In this document: one piece after another, positions 1-4,638 of the stretch | How positions within the stretch are numbered: the first letter of the stretch is position 1 | Layout of the letters: the number at the start of each line of letters is the position of its first letter | Source of the DNA: Candidatus Aenigmatarchaeota archaeon | GTDB taxonomy: Archaea > Aenigmatarchaeota > Aenigmatarchaeia > QMZP01 | Length of the DNA stretch: 9,913 nucleotides | NCBI GenBank assembly: GCA_016202725.1 | Contig: JACQOD010000059.1 | Span: 1 to 9,913 of the forward strand | Direction of reading: 5' to 3' | Made by a program: the position numbers and the translations under genes | The notes under the pieces: model-generated | Database searches by the model: none | What the model was told of the DNA's origin: nothing | What the model saw: only the letters and a program-made list of their open reading frames with translations

Positions 1-311
1 CAAGAGAGCCTGCGGTGTGCATTGGGGTAAACTACCCGCCGCTAAAGCGGCGGGCGTTCGACGCCGGCTGAACTCGTCCAGTGGACAGCATTCCTGCGAC
101 CGTGATGGCGATCCATCTCCACGACCCCGGCCCCGCGCCCAGCAGTTGGCGCCGCCATTCATCTGCGGGCCAAGGCCCCGCAGGGTGCTGGCGGCGCGGG
201 GCTAAACACATACGGGAATTCAAAGACCCTCCCCATCCAGCACCGCGCCCGCACCGCCGTCCCTGGGCGGGCGTCTTGCCCTTCCAGAAAGGGGCGGTAG
301 CCCGGGGAGGT
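1..311. other. Non-coding, stem-loop-rich region downstream of vapC
   Basis: I see no convincing gene in these 311 bases; the open frames are short and have no recognisable composition. The sequence has many near-perfect inverted repeats. They are 35-42/47-54; 76-79/83-86; gatgg at 104-108 with ccatc at 113-117; gcgccgcca at 149-157 with tggcggcgc at 189-197, which encloses ctgcgggcc at 163-171 pairing with ggccccgcag at 174-183 (one bulge); and cgcccgc at 246-252 with gcgggcg at 267-273. This could be a structured RNA on either strand, the 3' region of the vapBC transcript, or a decayed mobile-element end. High GC makes chance hairpins commoner, so this is a description and not a family assignment. 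Confidence 0.4.
35..54. repeat. 8-bp perfect hairpin, IS200/IS605-end-like
   Basis: The arm cccgccgc (35-42) and its complement gcggcggg (47-54) flank a TAAA loop. The flanking context (aacta just before the hairpin on the plus strand) resembles subterminal hairpins of IS200/IS605 elements carrying TnpB. No TnpB or TnpA coding sequence is visible next to it, so it would be at most a remnant or a solitary end. The resemblance is from memory of the family, not a search. Confidence 0.3.
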
Positions 312-707
312 TCAGAATATCCAGCGCCGCTTGAGGCCGGGGACGCGGTCGAAGTCCGCGTCCTCCGAGATCATGGCCGCCCCCTTCTGCAGGCAGCAGG
401 CTGCGTGGATGGCGTCCCGGGGGTCGAGGCCGTTCGCCAGAAGATCCCGGGCTTGCCAGAGTATTTCCCTGGTAACGTCCACTACCTCGAGATGTCGCAT
501 CTCCAAGAATGCGGTGAGCGCCCGGGCGGCCGCCTCGCGGCCGCGTGCGATCTGCACTTCCCAGGCGACTTCGTCGGCGGTGAGCGTGGCCGTGCATGCC
601 TGCTCCCTCCCTTCTCGAACAGCCTGGATAAGGGCGGCTGCCGTTTTCCCGCGTTCATCGGTGTAGAGAAGCGCATAGAGGAAGACGTTCGCATCGAGGT
701 ACATCAT
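312..707 (-). CDS. VapC-family PIN-domain ribonuclease toxin
   Basis: This 131-aa protein has the size and layout of a VapC toxin, an Mg2+-dependent endoribonuclease that typically cleaves tRNA or rRNA. The expected PIN acidic residues are visible: Asp5 in YLDANVF at the first strand, Glu46 in TADEVAWE, Asp95/Asp98 in GLDPRDAIHA, and Asp116 with Asp118 in the closing SEDADFD motif. The start codon overlaps the upstream vapB stop by 4 nt (ATGA), so translation is probably coupled; a second ATG follows at once and could serve instead. Toxin activity is inferred from the intact active site and the antitoxin partner. GC content matches the neighbouring genes, so there is no sign of recent transfer. 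Confidence 0.9.
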   Translation of the reverse strand: MMYLDANVFLYALLYTDERGKTAAALIQAVREGREQACTATLTADEVAWEVQIARGREAAARALTAFLEMRHLEVVDVTREILWQARDLLANGLDPRDAIHAACCLQKGAAMISEDADFDRVPGLKRRWIF

Positions 708-970
708 AGGAACTTCCGGTGGCGCTTGCGGATCTGGCTTTCGTAGCTTCCGTGGGGAGTGAGCGGCGGGGCGCGCCCGGCACGGGCGATCTCCTGGAAG
801 ATGTCCTCGGTGCGCTCCTCCTGCTTCTCGATGAGGATGCCCTGGTCGGTCAGCTCGATCAGGACCGAGGACCCGGGGACCATGCCCGTCGCCCGCCGGA
901 ATGCCGCGGGCAGCACGACCTGCCCCTTGGGACCGATGCGCATGCGCTCTTTCAGAGATGTCTTACCCAT
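704..970 (-). CDS. VapB-family antitoxin, AbrB/SpoVT (swapped-hairpin) domain
   Basis: This 88-aa protein lies directly upstream of the PIN toxin. Residues about 8-50 form an AbrB/MazE-like swapped-hairpin DNA-binding domain (MRIGPKGQVVLPAAFRR, then a GILIEK strand). Residues about 51-88 form a charged tail of the kind that wraps the toxin and blocks its active site. It should neutralise the adjacent VapC and, as a complex, repress its own promoter. The ATG at 970 is supported by a TATA box centred 26 bp upstream, which gives an essentially leaderless mRNA. Its stop overlaps the vapC start, so the two form one operon. Confidence 0.88.
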   Translation of the reverse strand: MGKTSLKERMRIGPKGQVVLPAAFRRATGMVPGSSVLIELTDQGILIEKQEERTEDIFQEIARAGRAPPLTPHGSYESQIRKRHRKFL

Positions 971-991
971 GGTTATACTTTTGTATATCTT

Positions 992-1000
992 CTATTTATA
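992..1000 (-). promoter_or_regulatory. TATA box of the vapBC operon
   Basis: On the minus strand this reads TATAAATAG, centred 26 bp upstream of the vapB ATG (970). That spacing puts the transcription start at or next to the start codon. No SD sequence is needed or seen. The spacer to secE is shared with a divergent promoter, so VapBC autorepression could touch secE transcription. Confidence 0.65.
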
Positions 1001-1022
1001 CTTCCCTCACCCGCCAGGAATG

Positions 1023-1030
1023 CTTTTATT
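1023..1030 (+). promoter_or_regulatory. TATA-like element of secE
   Basis: CTTTTATT is centred about 25 bp upstream of the secE ATG at 1051, matching leaderless archaeal promoter geometry. There is no SD-like sequence before the ATG, which agrees with leaderless translation. It is a weaker match to the archaeal consensus than the vapBC box. Confidence 0.5.
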
Positions 1031-1050
1031 CCCCCAGCACTATTTTCCAC

Positions 1051-1239
1051 ATGGTCCGCATCCGCGAGCGCCTGGCCGACTACGCGCGCATCCTGCGCAT
1101 CGCGCGCAAGCCCACCCAGGACGAGTTCCTCACCTCCGCAAAGGTCACCTCCCTCGGCCTGCTGGTCATAGGGGCAATAGGCTTCGCGATCTTCATCGCC
1201 TTCGTCCTGTCGTGCAGCATGGCCGGCTTCCTGTGCTGA
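1051..1239 (+). CDS. SecE/Sec61-gamma preprotein translocase subunit
   Basis: This 62-aa protein has the canonical archaeal Sec61-gamma layout. An amphipathic N-terminal helix (MVRIRERLADYARILRIA) is followed by the family signature RKPTQDEFLTSAKVT at residues 19-33 and one C-terminal transmembrane helix at about 35-55. It clamps the SecY channel in the cytoplasmic membrane. In archaea secE commonly lies just upstream of spt5/nusG, as here. I chose the ATG at 1051 over longer in-frame starts because the signature helix begins there and a TATA-like box lies 25 bp upstream. The gene is separated from spt5 by 488 bp, which is longer than usual. Confidence 0.93.
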   Translation: MVRIRERLADYARILRIARKPTQDEFLTSAKVTSLGLLVIGAIGFAIFIAFVLSCSMAGFLC

Positions 1240-1574
1240 TGGCGAGCAACGTGGCTACTCACCGACGGTAAGGGATCGTCGTACATTAACCCAACCGGCT
1301 TTACTGGTTCTGGCATGTGTCATTGTGCATGGACTCCGCTAACCGTGAAGCGTCCCTTCAACGGGCCCTCATTCCTGCTGGGCAACGCCTCCTGTCTGGC
1401 TTTTCACCCTGCTGATGGCCAATTCGGCCATGGGGGCAGTGGTCTCATTATTTTATGTCGATTCCTAAGTAGGCCTTCCAGCATTCGATTTCAAACCTCC
1501 GCGTTGACACATTTTGAGACAGTACCTATACCTACTGATTTTGTTAAAGATTGCGTTCCATGAGTGAGCAGCTC

Positions 1575-1628
1575 CTGCGCACCATGTCCCCTCCCCGCAT
1601 GAGGGGGGAATCCCCGTCATGGGCGCAG
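1575..1628 (+). repeat. Long imperfect hairpin upstream of the spt5 promoter
   Basis: ctgcgc (1575-1580), a bulged A, then ccatg (1582-1586) pair with catgg (1618-1622) and gcgcag (1623-1628), giving 11 base pairs around one bulge. Inside, cccctc (1588-1593) pairs with gagggg (1601-1606). The structure ends 37 nt before the spt5 TATA box, so it would be absent from an mRNA starting there. It would be present in read-through from secE or in an independent RNA. Confidence 0.5.
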
Positions 1629-1665
1629 TATGCCTGTTCACTCCCCCCGGCAGAGGCCCGCAACC

Positions 1666-1673
1666 TTAATAAA
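1666..1673 (+). promoter_or_regulatory. TATA box of spt5-rpl11
   Basis: TTAATAAA is centred 58 bp upstream of the spt5 ATG. A start about 26 bp downstream would give a leader of roughly 32-34 nt containing the SD-like GAGGT at 1713-1717. The rpl1 promoter has the same 58-bp spacing. Confidence 0.55.
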
Positions 1674-1727
1674 CCCCGTCCACAATACAGGCATGCTTCT
1701 TGCAGGCTCGCAGAGGTAAGGGTAGGA

Positions 1728-2489
1728 ATGATCTACACCATCCGGACGACATCGGGAAGGGAGGACATCGTGGTGGACCTCCTCATCTCCAAGGTGGAGC
1801 AGGACAGCATCGACATTAAGTCGGTCTTCCACCCCGCGGAGATCAAGGGCTACGTCTTCGTGGAGGGTTCCCTGACCGCGGTCCATAAGGCCATGATGGG
1901 GCTCATGCATTCCCGGGGGCTGATCGACAAGGCCGTCCCCCTACAGCAGATCTCCCACTTCCTGGAAGCCAAGAAGACGCGGATGCTCATCGACGAGGGG
2001 GACGTGGTCGAGATTATCGGCGGGCCCTTCAAGGGCGAGAAGGGCAGGGTCAAGCGCGTGAACAAGATCAAGGACGAGGTGACGGCGGAACTCCTGGAGG
2101 CCTCGATCCCCATCCCGGTCACGATTGCCACTGAATTTGTCAAGGTGGTCAAGAAGGCCGCCAACGCCGCGCCTGCGCGCGAGGAGGAGGAGGCCCCGAG
2201 GGAGGAGCGGGAGACCAGCGTCTTCGACCGGGAGGAGCTGGCCAAGATCGAGCGCGAGGATGCCAAGAAGGCCCCCCCTGAAGAGGAGCAGGAAGAACAG
2301 GCGGAGAAGAAGGATATGATTGCCCAGTTGAAGGAAGAGGAGCAGGAGAAGGCCAAGGAGGAGGCTGCAGCCCCTCCCGCGGAGACTGCCCCGGACGAGC
2401 CGGCTGCAGCGCCCGACCTCCTCAATGAACTGGAGAAGGAAAAGCATAAGAAGAAATCCCCGCAAGAACTGGAGGAAGAGGATGTCTAA
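1728..2489 (+). CDS. Spt5 (NusG-like) transcription elongation factor with long acidic tail
   Basis: This 253-aa protein binds RNA polymerase as the Spt4/5 processivity factor. Residues 1-80 are an NGN domain (IYTIRTTSGREDIVVDLL, HPAEIKGYVFVEG). Residues about 88-140 are a KOW domain (IDEGDVVEIIGGPFKGEKGRV). Archaeal Spt5 usually ends soon after KOW at about 145-150 residues. Here a further ~105 residues, very rich in Glu, Lys and Ala and predicted to be helical or disordered, run to the C-terminus. The ATG at 1728 is chosen because the NGN domain begins there and GAGGT lies 10 nt upstream; the open frame extends further upstream without homologous sequence. The gene overlaps rpl11 by 8 nt, indicating a coupled operon. 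Confidence 0.93.
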   Translation: MIYTIRTTSGREDIVVDLLISKVEQDSIDIKSVFHPAEIKGYVFVEGSLTAVHKAMMGLMHSRGLIDKAVPLQQISHFLEAKKTRMLIDEGDVVEIIGGPFKGEKGRVKRVNKIKDEVTAELLEASIPIPVTIATEFVKVVKKAANAAPAREEEEAPREERETSVFDREELAKIEREDAKKAPPEEEQEEQAEKKDMIAQLKEEEQEKAKEEAAAPPAETAPDEPAAAPDLLNELEKEKHKKKSPQELEEEDV

Positions 2490-3108
2490 GCAGACCGTAC
2501 AGGCCCTGGTGACCGGCGGCAAGGCCTCTGCAGGCCCCCCGCTGGGGCCTGCCCTTGGCCCCCTAGGCGTGAAGATTCCCGACGTGATTGCTGCGATCAA
2601 CCAGAAGACCAGGGACATGGCCGGCATGAACGTGCCGGTCAAGGTGGTCGTGGACACGGCGACCAAGGCCTTCACCGTGGAGGTGGGCACCCCTCCCGTC
2701 TCTGCGCTGATCAAGAAGGAGCTCGGCCTCGAGAAGGGCAGCAAGGAGGCCGGCAAGCTGCGGGCAGGGGACCTGTCTGAGGACCAGGTCAAGCGCGTCG
2801 CGCGCGTGAAGTTCGGGGGCGAAAGCCCTGCCCTGCTCAGCCAGGTCCGGGGGACCGCTCGCTCCATGGGCATCACCGTGGGGAAGGGTGCGGTCACGCA
2901 GGAGGAGATCGCCGCGTACGAGCGGGTGAAGAAGGCCGAGGAAGAGGCTGCAGCGGCCAAGGCTGCTGCAGCGGCTCCGGCAGCAGGGGCAGCGCCCGCC
3001 GCTGCGGGCGAGGAGAAGGCTGCCGAGCCCGCCAAGGCAGAGGGGAAGAAGGCCGCCCCCGCGGGGGCCAAGCCAGAGCCCAAGAAACCCGAGAAGAAGG
3101 GCAAGTGA
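2482..3108 (+). CDS. 50S ribosomal protein L11 (uL11) with Ala/Lys-rich C-terminal extension
   Basis: Residues 1-150 are a full archaeal uL11: MSKQTVQALVTGGKASAGPPLGP, the N-terminal domain contacting the GTPase centre, then the rRNA-binding C-terminal domain ending ITVGKGAVTQEEI. It forms the base of the factor-binding P stalk together with P0. Archaeal L11 is normally about 155-165 aa, whereas this one is 208 aa because of a 58-residue Ala/Pro/Lys/Glu-rich tail. The ATG at 2482 has GGAGG at 2471-2475, six nt upstream and inside the end of spt5. The next operon gene is normally rpl1, but here 1.5 kb intervenes. Confidence 0.95.
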   Translation: MSKQTVQALVTGGKASAGPPLGPALGPLGVKIPDVIAAINQKTRDMAGMNVPVKVVVDTATKAFTVEVGTPPVSALIKKELGLEKGSKEAGKLRAGDLSEDQVKRVARVKFGGESPALLSQVRGTARSMGITVGKGAVTQEEIAAYERVKKAEEEAAAAKAAAAAPAAGAAPAAAGEEKAAEPAKAEGKKAAPAGAKPEPKKPEKKGK

Positions 3109-3298
3109 GCGGGGGGCGGGGTGGCCAGACGCTCCCAGCTGCAGGGACTGACATCCCACGCCGTGGGTAGCTGCACAACACATGCCATCGGTCTCCAAAG
3201 AGGAAAGATGAACAGCGGCAAGGGAGCCTGCGGCGGGCAATGAACTGCACGCCTCCCCCGCCTGTCGCCCCACAAACCGCATGCCAGCGGCAGCAAAG

Positions 3299-3307
3299 CT
3301 TTATAAA
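3299..3307 (+). promoter_or_regulatory. TATA box of the coiled-coil membrane gene
   Basis: CTTTATAAA is centred 26 bp upstream of the ATG at 3329, a textbook leaderless archaeal promoter. It is the main reason for choosing that start over the longer frame beginning at 3281. The 190 bp between rpl11 and this box hold only a small hairpin (cccac-gcc-gtggg, about 3158-3170) and no gene I can support. Confidence 0.7.
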
Positions 3308-3328
3308 CCACGGTCCTGTAGTATCTTC

Positions 3329-3847
3329 ATGCCCGCTATCTCCCGGTTTTCCCGCCTCGCCGTGGTCTTCTGGGCGATTTTCCTCCTGGCAGGGGCCTTC
3401 GTGGCCCTGCGGAACCCCGAAGTTGCGGCAGGCCTCGCGGTGGTGCTCGTCGGCATCGCCGGCGTCGCCCTGGAGCGGCGCCTCGAGCGGGCAGAGCGGA
3501 CCCTCCAGGGGCAGCAGGACCGGGTCCAGCAATTGGGGGAGTGGTCCCAGCGCCAGACCGAGGCCGTCGACCAGCTGGCCACCCTGACCGATCGTCGCCT
3601 GTTCAGGCTCACGGAGCGCGCCCAGCAGGCAGGCAAGGCCCTGGCCAGCCTGGAGACGCGCCTGGGGGGCATGAACCGCAGTTTTGCGACCCTGGAGCGG
3701 AACCAGAAGTCCCTTCGGGTCTCCGTGAGCGCGCAGCAGAAATCCCTGGCCGCCCTGCGGAAGCGCCTCGCCAAGAAGAAGACGCCCGCGCGCAGGCGCG
3801 CGCGCCGCCCTGCGGGGAGAAGGGCCACCGTCACGGTGCGGGTGTAG
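3329..3847 (+). CDS. Membrane-anchored coiled-coil protein with basic C-terminus, unknown function
   Basis: I do not recognise a family in this 172-aa protein. Two hydrophobic segments (about 9-27 and 33-48) form a short N-terminal hairpin in the membrane. A long heptad-like region follows (about 49-147, rich in Glu, Gln, Arg and Leu), consistent with a coiled coil. The last ~25 residues are strongly basic (KKKTPARRRARRPAGRRAT), reminiscent of nucleic-acid-binding tails. With both hydrophobic segments crossing the membrane, the coil and basic tail would probably lie in the cytoplasm. It sits between rpl11 and rpl1 with its own leaderless promoter, so it need not belong to the ribosomal operon functionally. 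A role tethering RNA, ribosomes or DNA to the membrane is only a speculation from charge and topology. Confidence 0.7.
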   Translation: MPAISRFSRLAVVFWAIFLLAGAFVALRNPEVAAGLAVVLVGIAGVALERRLERAERTLQGQQDRVQQLGEWSQRQTEAVDQLATLTDRRLFRLTERAQQAGKALASLETRLGGMNRSFATLERNQKSLRVSVSAQQKSLAALRKRLAKKKTPARRRARRPAGRRATVTVRV

Positions 3848-3873
3848 TGCTGAAAAGCAGCATTACAGAGAGG

Positions 3874-4263
3874 CTATGAACGCAATTTCTCCATTCTGCC
3901 AAGAAATTCAAATACTTGTGAGTAATACGAATTAAAGTGTTTGTCTTCTATTTTTTTATCGTAAAAATTTTTGTGGAGAAATTCCATTTGAGAGAAAAGG
4001 TCGAATATTCTTTTATCGCCCGTTTCATAGACAATTCGTTTGATAAATTTTTCCATTTCGCCGTGAGATGAAAGGGTGAATCCTTTCAAAATGGCAATCG
4101 CTTTAATTTCTTGAGTTACAACCCCCCAAAGCAATTCTGACGCTTTTCTAAATTCTTTTTTCTGAATAGTCTCTTTGGCATTGGAAAGATAATGCTCCTT
4201 TGTCTTTTGATATTCGGCAAACTTGATATTATTGGAAGGAGACGACCTCTCCTGTAGTGTCAT
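3874..4263 (-). CDS. HEPN-domain protein, PaREP1-like
   Basis: This 129-aa, mostly helical protein resembles the archaeal PaREP1-type HEPN family. The diagnostic parts are FRKASELLWGVVTQEIKAIA (39-58), a central SSHGEMEKFI, and LHKNFYD at 96-102 preceding the last helix. The catalytic R-x4-6-H motif of RNase HEPN toxins is not visible, so nuclease activity is doubtful and a binding or scaffold role is equally possible. The ATG at 4263 is favoured by the strong SD at 4269-4278. It overlaps the upstream 67-aa gene by 35 nt, so the two are translationally linked, as in toxin-antitoxin-like pairs. Low GC marks it as foreign to this genome. Confidence 0.7.
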   Translation of the reverse strand: MTLQERSSPSNNIKFAEYQKTKEHYLSNAKETIQKKEFRKASELLWGVVTQEIKAIAILKGFTLSSHGEMEKFIKRIVYETGDKRIFDLFSQMEFLHKNFYDKKIEDKHFNSYYSQVFEFLGRMEKLRS

Positions 4264-4432
4264 CGACAATCACTTCCTTTAATTCTGGTCCAATTATTCC
4301 TACATTTATTGTCACAATCCACCTTGCTCCTTGCGGATCCTGAACTATTTTATCGATTTTGAAATATTCGTACCCCGCCTGTCTAATAAAATCCAATGCC
4401 ACCCCCACTATTTTGCCGACATTTTGTTTCAT
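4229..4432 (-). CDS. Small protein encoded with the HEPN gene, possible partner
   Basis: I cannot assign a family to this 67-aa protein. An N-terminal helix (about 4-18) leads into an alternating strand pattern, with ARWIVTINVG at about 36-45 and KEVIVDDTTGEVVSF near the end. That last motif is of the kind seen in PepSY/cystatin-like small folds. It precedes and overlaps the HEPN gene on the same strand and shares its low GC, so it probably arrived with it. An antitoxin or modulator role is inference from gene order alone; it lacks MNT nucleotidyltransferase motifs. A TATA box lies about 35 bp upstream. Confidence 0.65.
   Translation of the reverse strand: MKQNVGKIVGVALDFIRQAGYEYFKIDKIVQDPQGARWIVTINVGIIGPELKEVIVDDTTGEVVSFQ
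4269..4278 (-). promoter_or_regulatory. Strong Shine-Dalgarno of the HEPN gene
   Basis: On the minus strand AGGAAGTGAT matches the archaeal anti-SD complement AGGAGGTGAT at 9 of 10 positions and lies 5 nt before the ATG at 4263. It sits within the upstream small gene and decides the HEPN start over the TTG at 4269. Confidence 0.7.
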
Positions 4433-4463
4433 GGCTCTTCTTTCTAGATTTACATAAGATGGG

Positions 4464-4471
4464 CTTATAAA
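4464..4471 (-). promoter_or_regulatory. TATA box of the small-protein/HEPN pair
   Basis: On the minus strand TTTATAAG is centred about 35 bp upstream of the ATG at 4432, predicting a leader of roughly 10 nt. The box is nearly symmetrical and could also act on the plus strand, although rpl1 has a better placed promoter. Confidence 0.5.
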
Positions 4472-4546
4472 CGATCATGCTGTGGTTATGCACGAAATCG
4501 GAAGATGCGGGCACAACATTTGAATTGGCCTGTTGGTGGGCGCTCA

Positions 4547-4569
4547 TCCCCCGGTTCCAGACCGGGGGA
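4547..4569. repeat. Perfect 9-bp hairpin just upstream of the rpl1 promoter
   Basis: tcccccggt (4547-4555), loop tccag, accggggga (4561-4569). It ends 7 nt before the rpl1 TATA box, so it would not be in the rpl1 mRNA. As DNA it is a palindrome that could bind a dimeric regulator. Read as RNA it looks like a tRNA T-arm (7-nt loop TTCCAGA on a 5-bp GC stem), but no full tRNA surrounds it. Confidence 0.55.
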
Positions 4570-4576
4570 ATTCACA

Positions 4577-4584
4577 TTTAAATA
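4577..4584 (+). promoter_or_regulatory. TATA box of rpl1-rpl10-rpl12
   Basis: TTTAAATA is centred 58 bp upstream of the rpl1 ATG, predicting a leader of about 33 nt. The SD GGAGG at 4629-4633 lies 5 nt before the ATG. A separate promoter is needed because the inserted minus-strand genes split the operon. Confidence 0.65.
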
Positions 4585-4638
4585 CCTTCTCCCCCCAATA
4601 GGGGATATCCGTTACCACTGCTTCGGCAGGAGGATGAC

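Larger units (their letters stand above)
1240..1727 (+). other. Long secE-spt5 intergenic region without a credible gene
   Basis: The one open frame of note (1315-1563) has no recognisable domain and no promoter or SD, so I do not call it. The region includes a 6-bp hairpin at 1293-1309 (aaccgg/tggtt with a wobble pair), a hairpin atggcc-aattc-ggccat at 1415-1431, an AT-richer stretch at about 1440-1560, the strong hairpin at 1575-1628 and the spt5 promoter. No tRNA or clear C/D-box sRNA was found. The length and structure leave room for an unannotated small RNA. Confidence 0.5.
3850..4470. other. AT-rich island inside the ribosomal protein operon
   Basis: GC content drops abruptly here. By hand count 3901-3960 is about 23% GC, 3961-4020 about 32% and 4021-4080 about 37%, while flanking coding sequence is well above 60%. 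The island coincides with the two minus-strand genes (3874-4432) and their promoter. No transposase, att site or clear terminal repeat is visible at its edges. Base composition and opposite orientation suggest horizontally acquired DNA inserted between rpl11 and rpl1. Confidence 0.7.

Noticed and set aside
81..746. 221-aa plus-strand open frame across vapC
   Set aside because: It is opposite the PIN toxin, which has all expected acidic residues, and the frame itself has no recognisable domain.
1315..1563. 82-aa open frame in the secE-spt5 gap
   Set aside because: No SD, no well placed TATA box and no domain-like composition; treated as intergenic.
3110..3300. C/D-box sRNA candidate (gatgaaca at about 3207, ctga at about 3148)
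   Set aside because: The boxes are imperfect and in the wrong order and spacing for a single sRNA.
1941..3311. 456-aa open frame on the minus strand opposite spt5 and rpl11
   Set aside because: It is antisense to two unmistakable conserved genes; its composition (Leu/Arg/Pro-rich) is the expected shadow of GC-rich coding sequence.
4521..4574. tRNA-like arrangement (T-arm-like hairpin with tgaatt/aattca outer pairing)
   Set aside because: The enclosed span is only 54 nt, with no anticodon arm and no standard D-arm, and it has C where a purine is expected in the T-loop.
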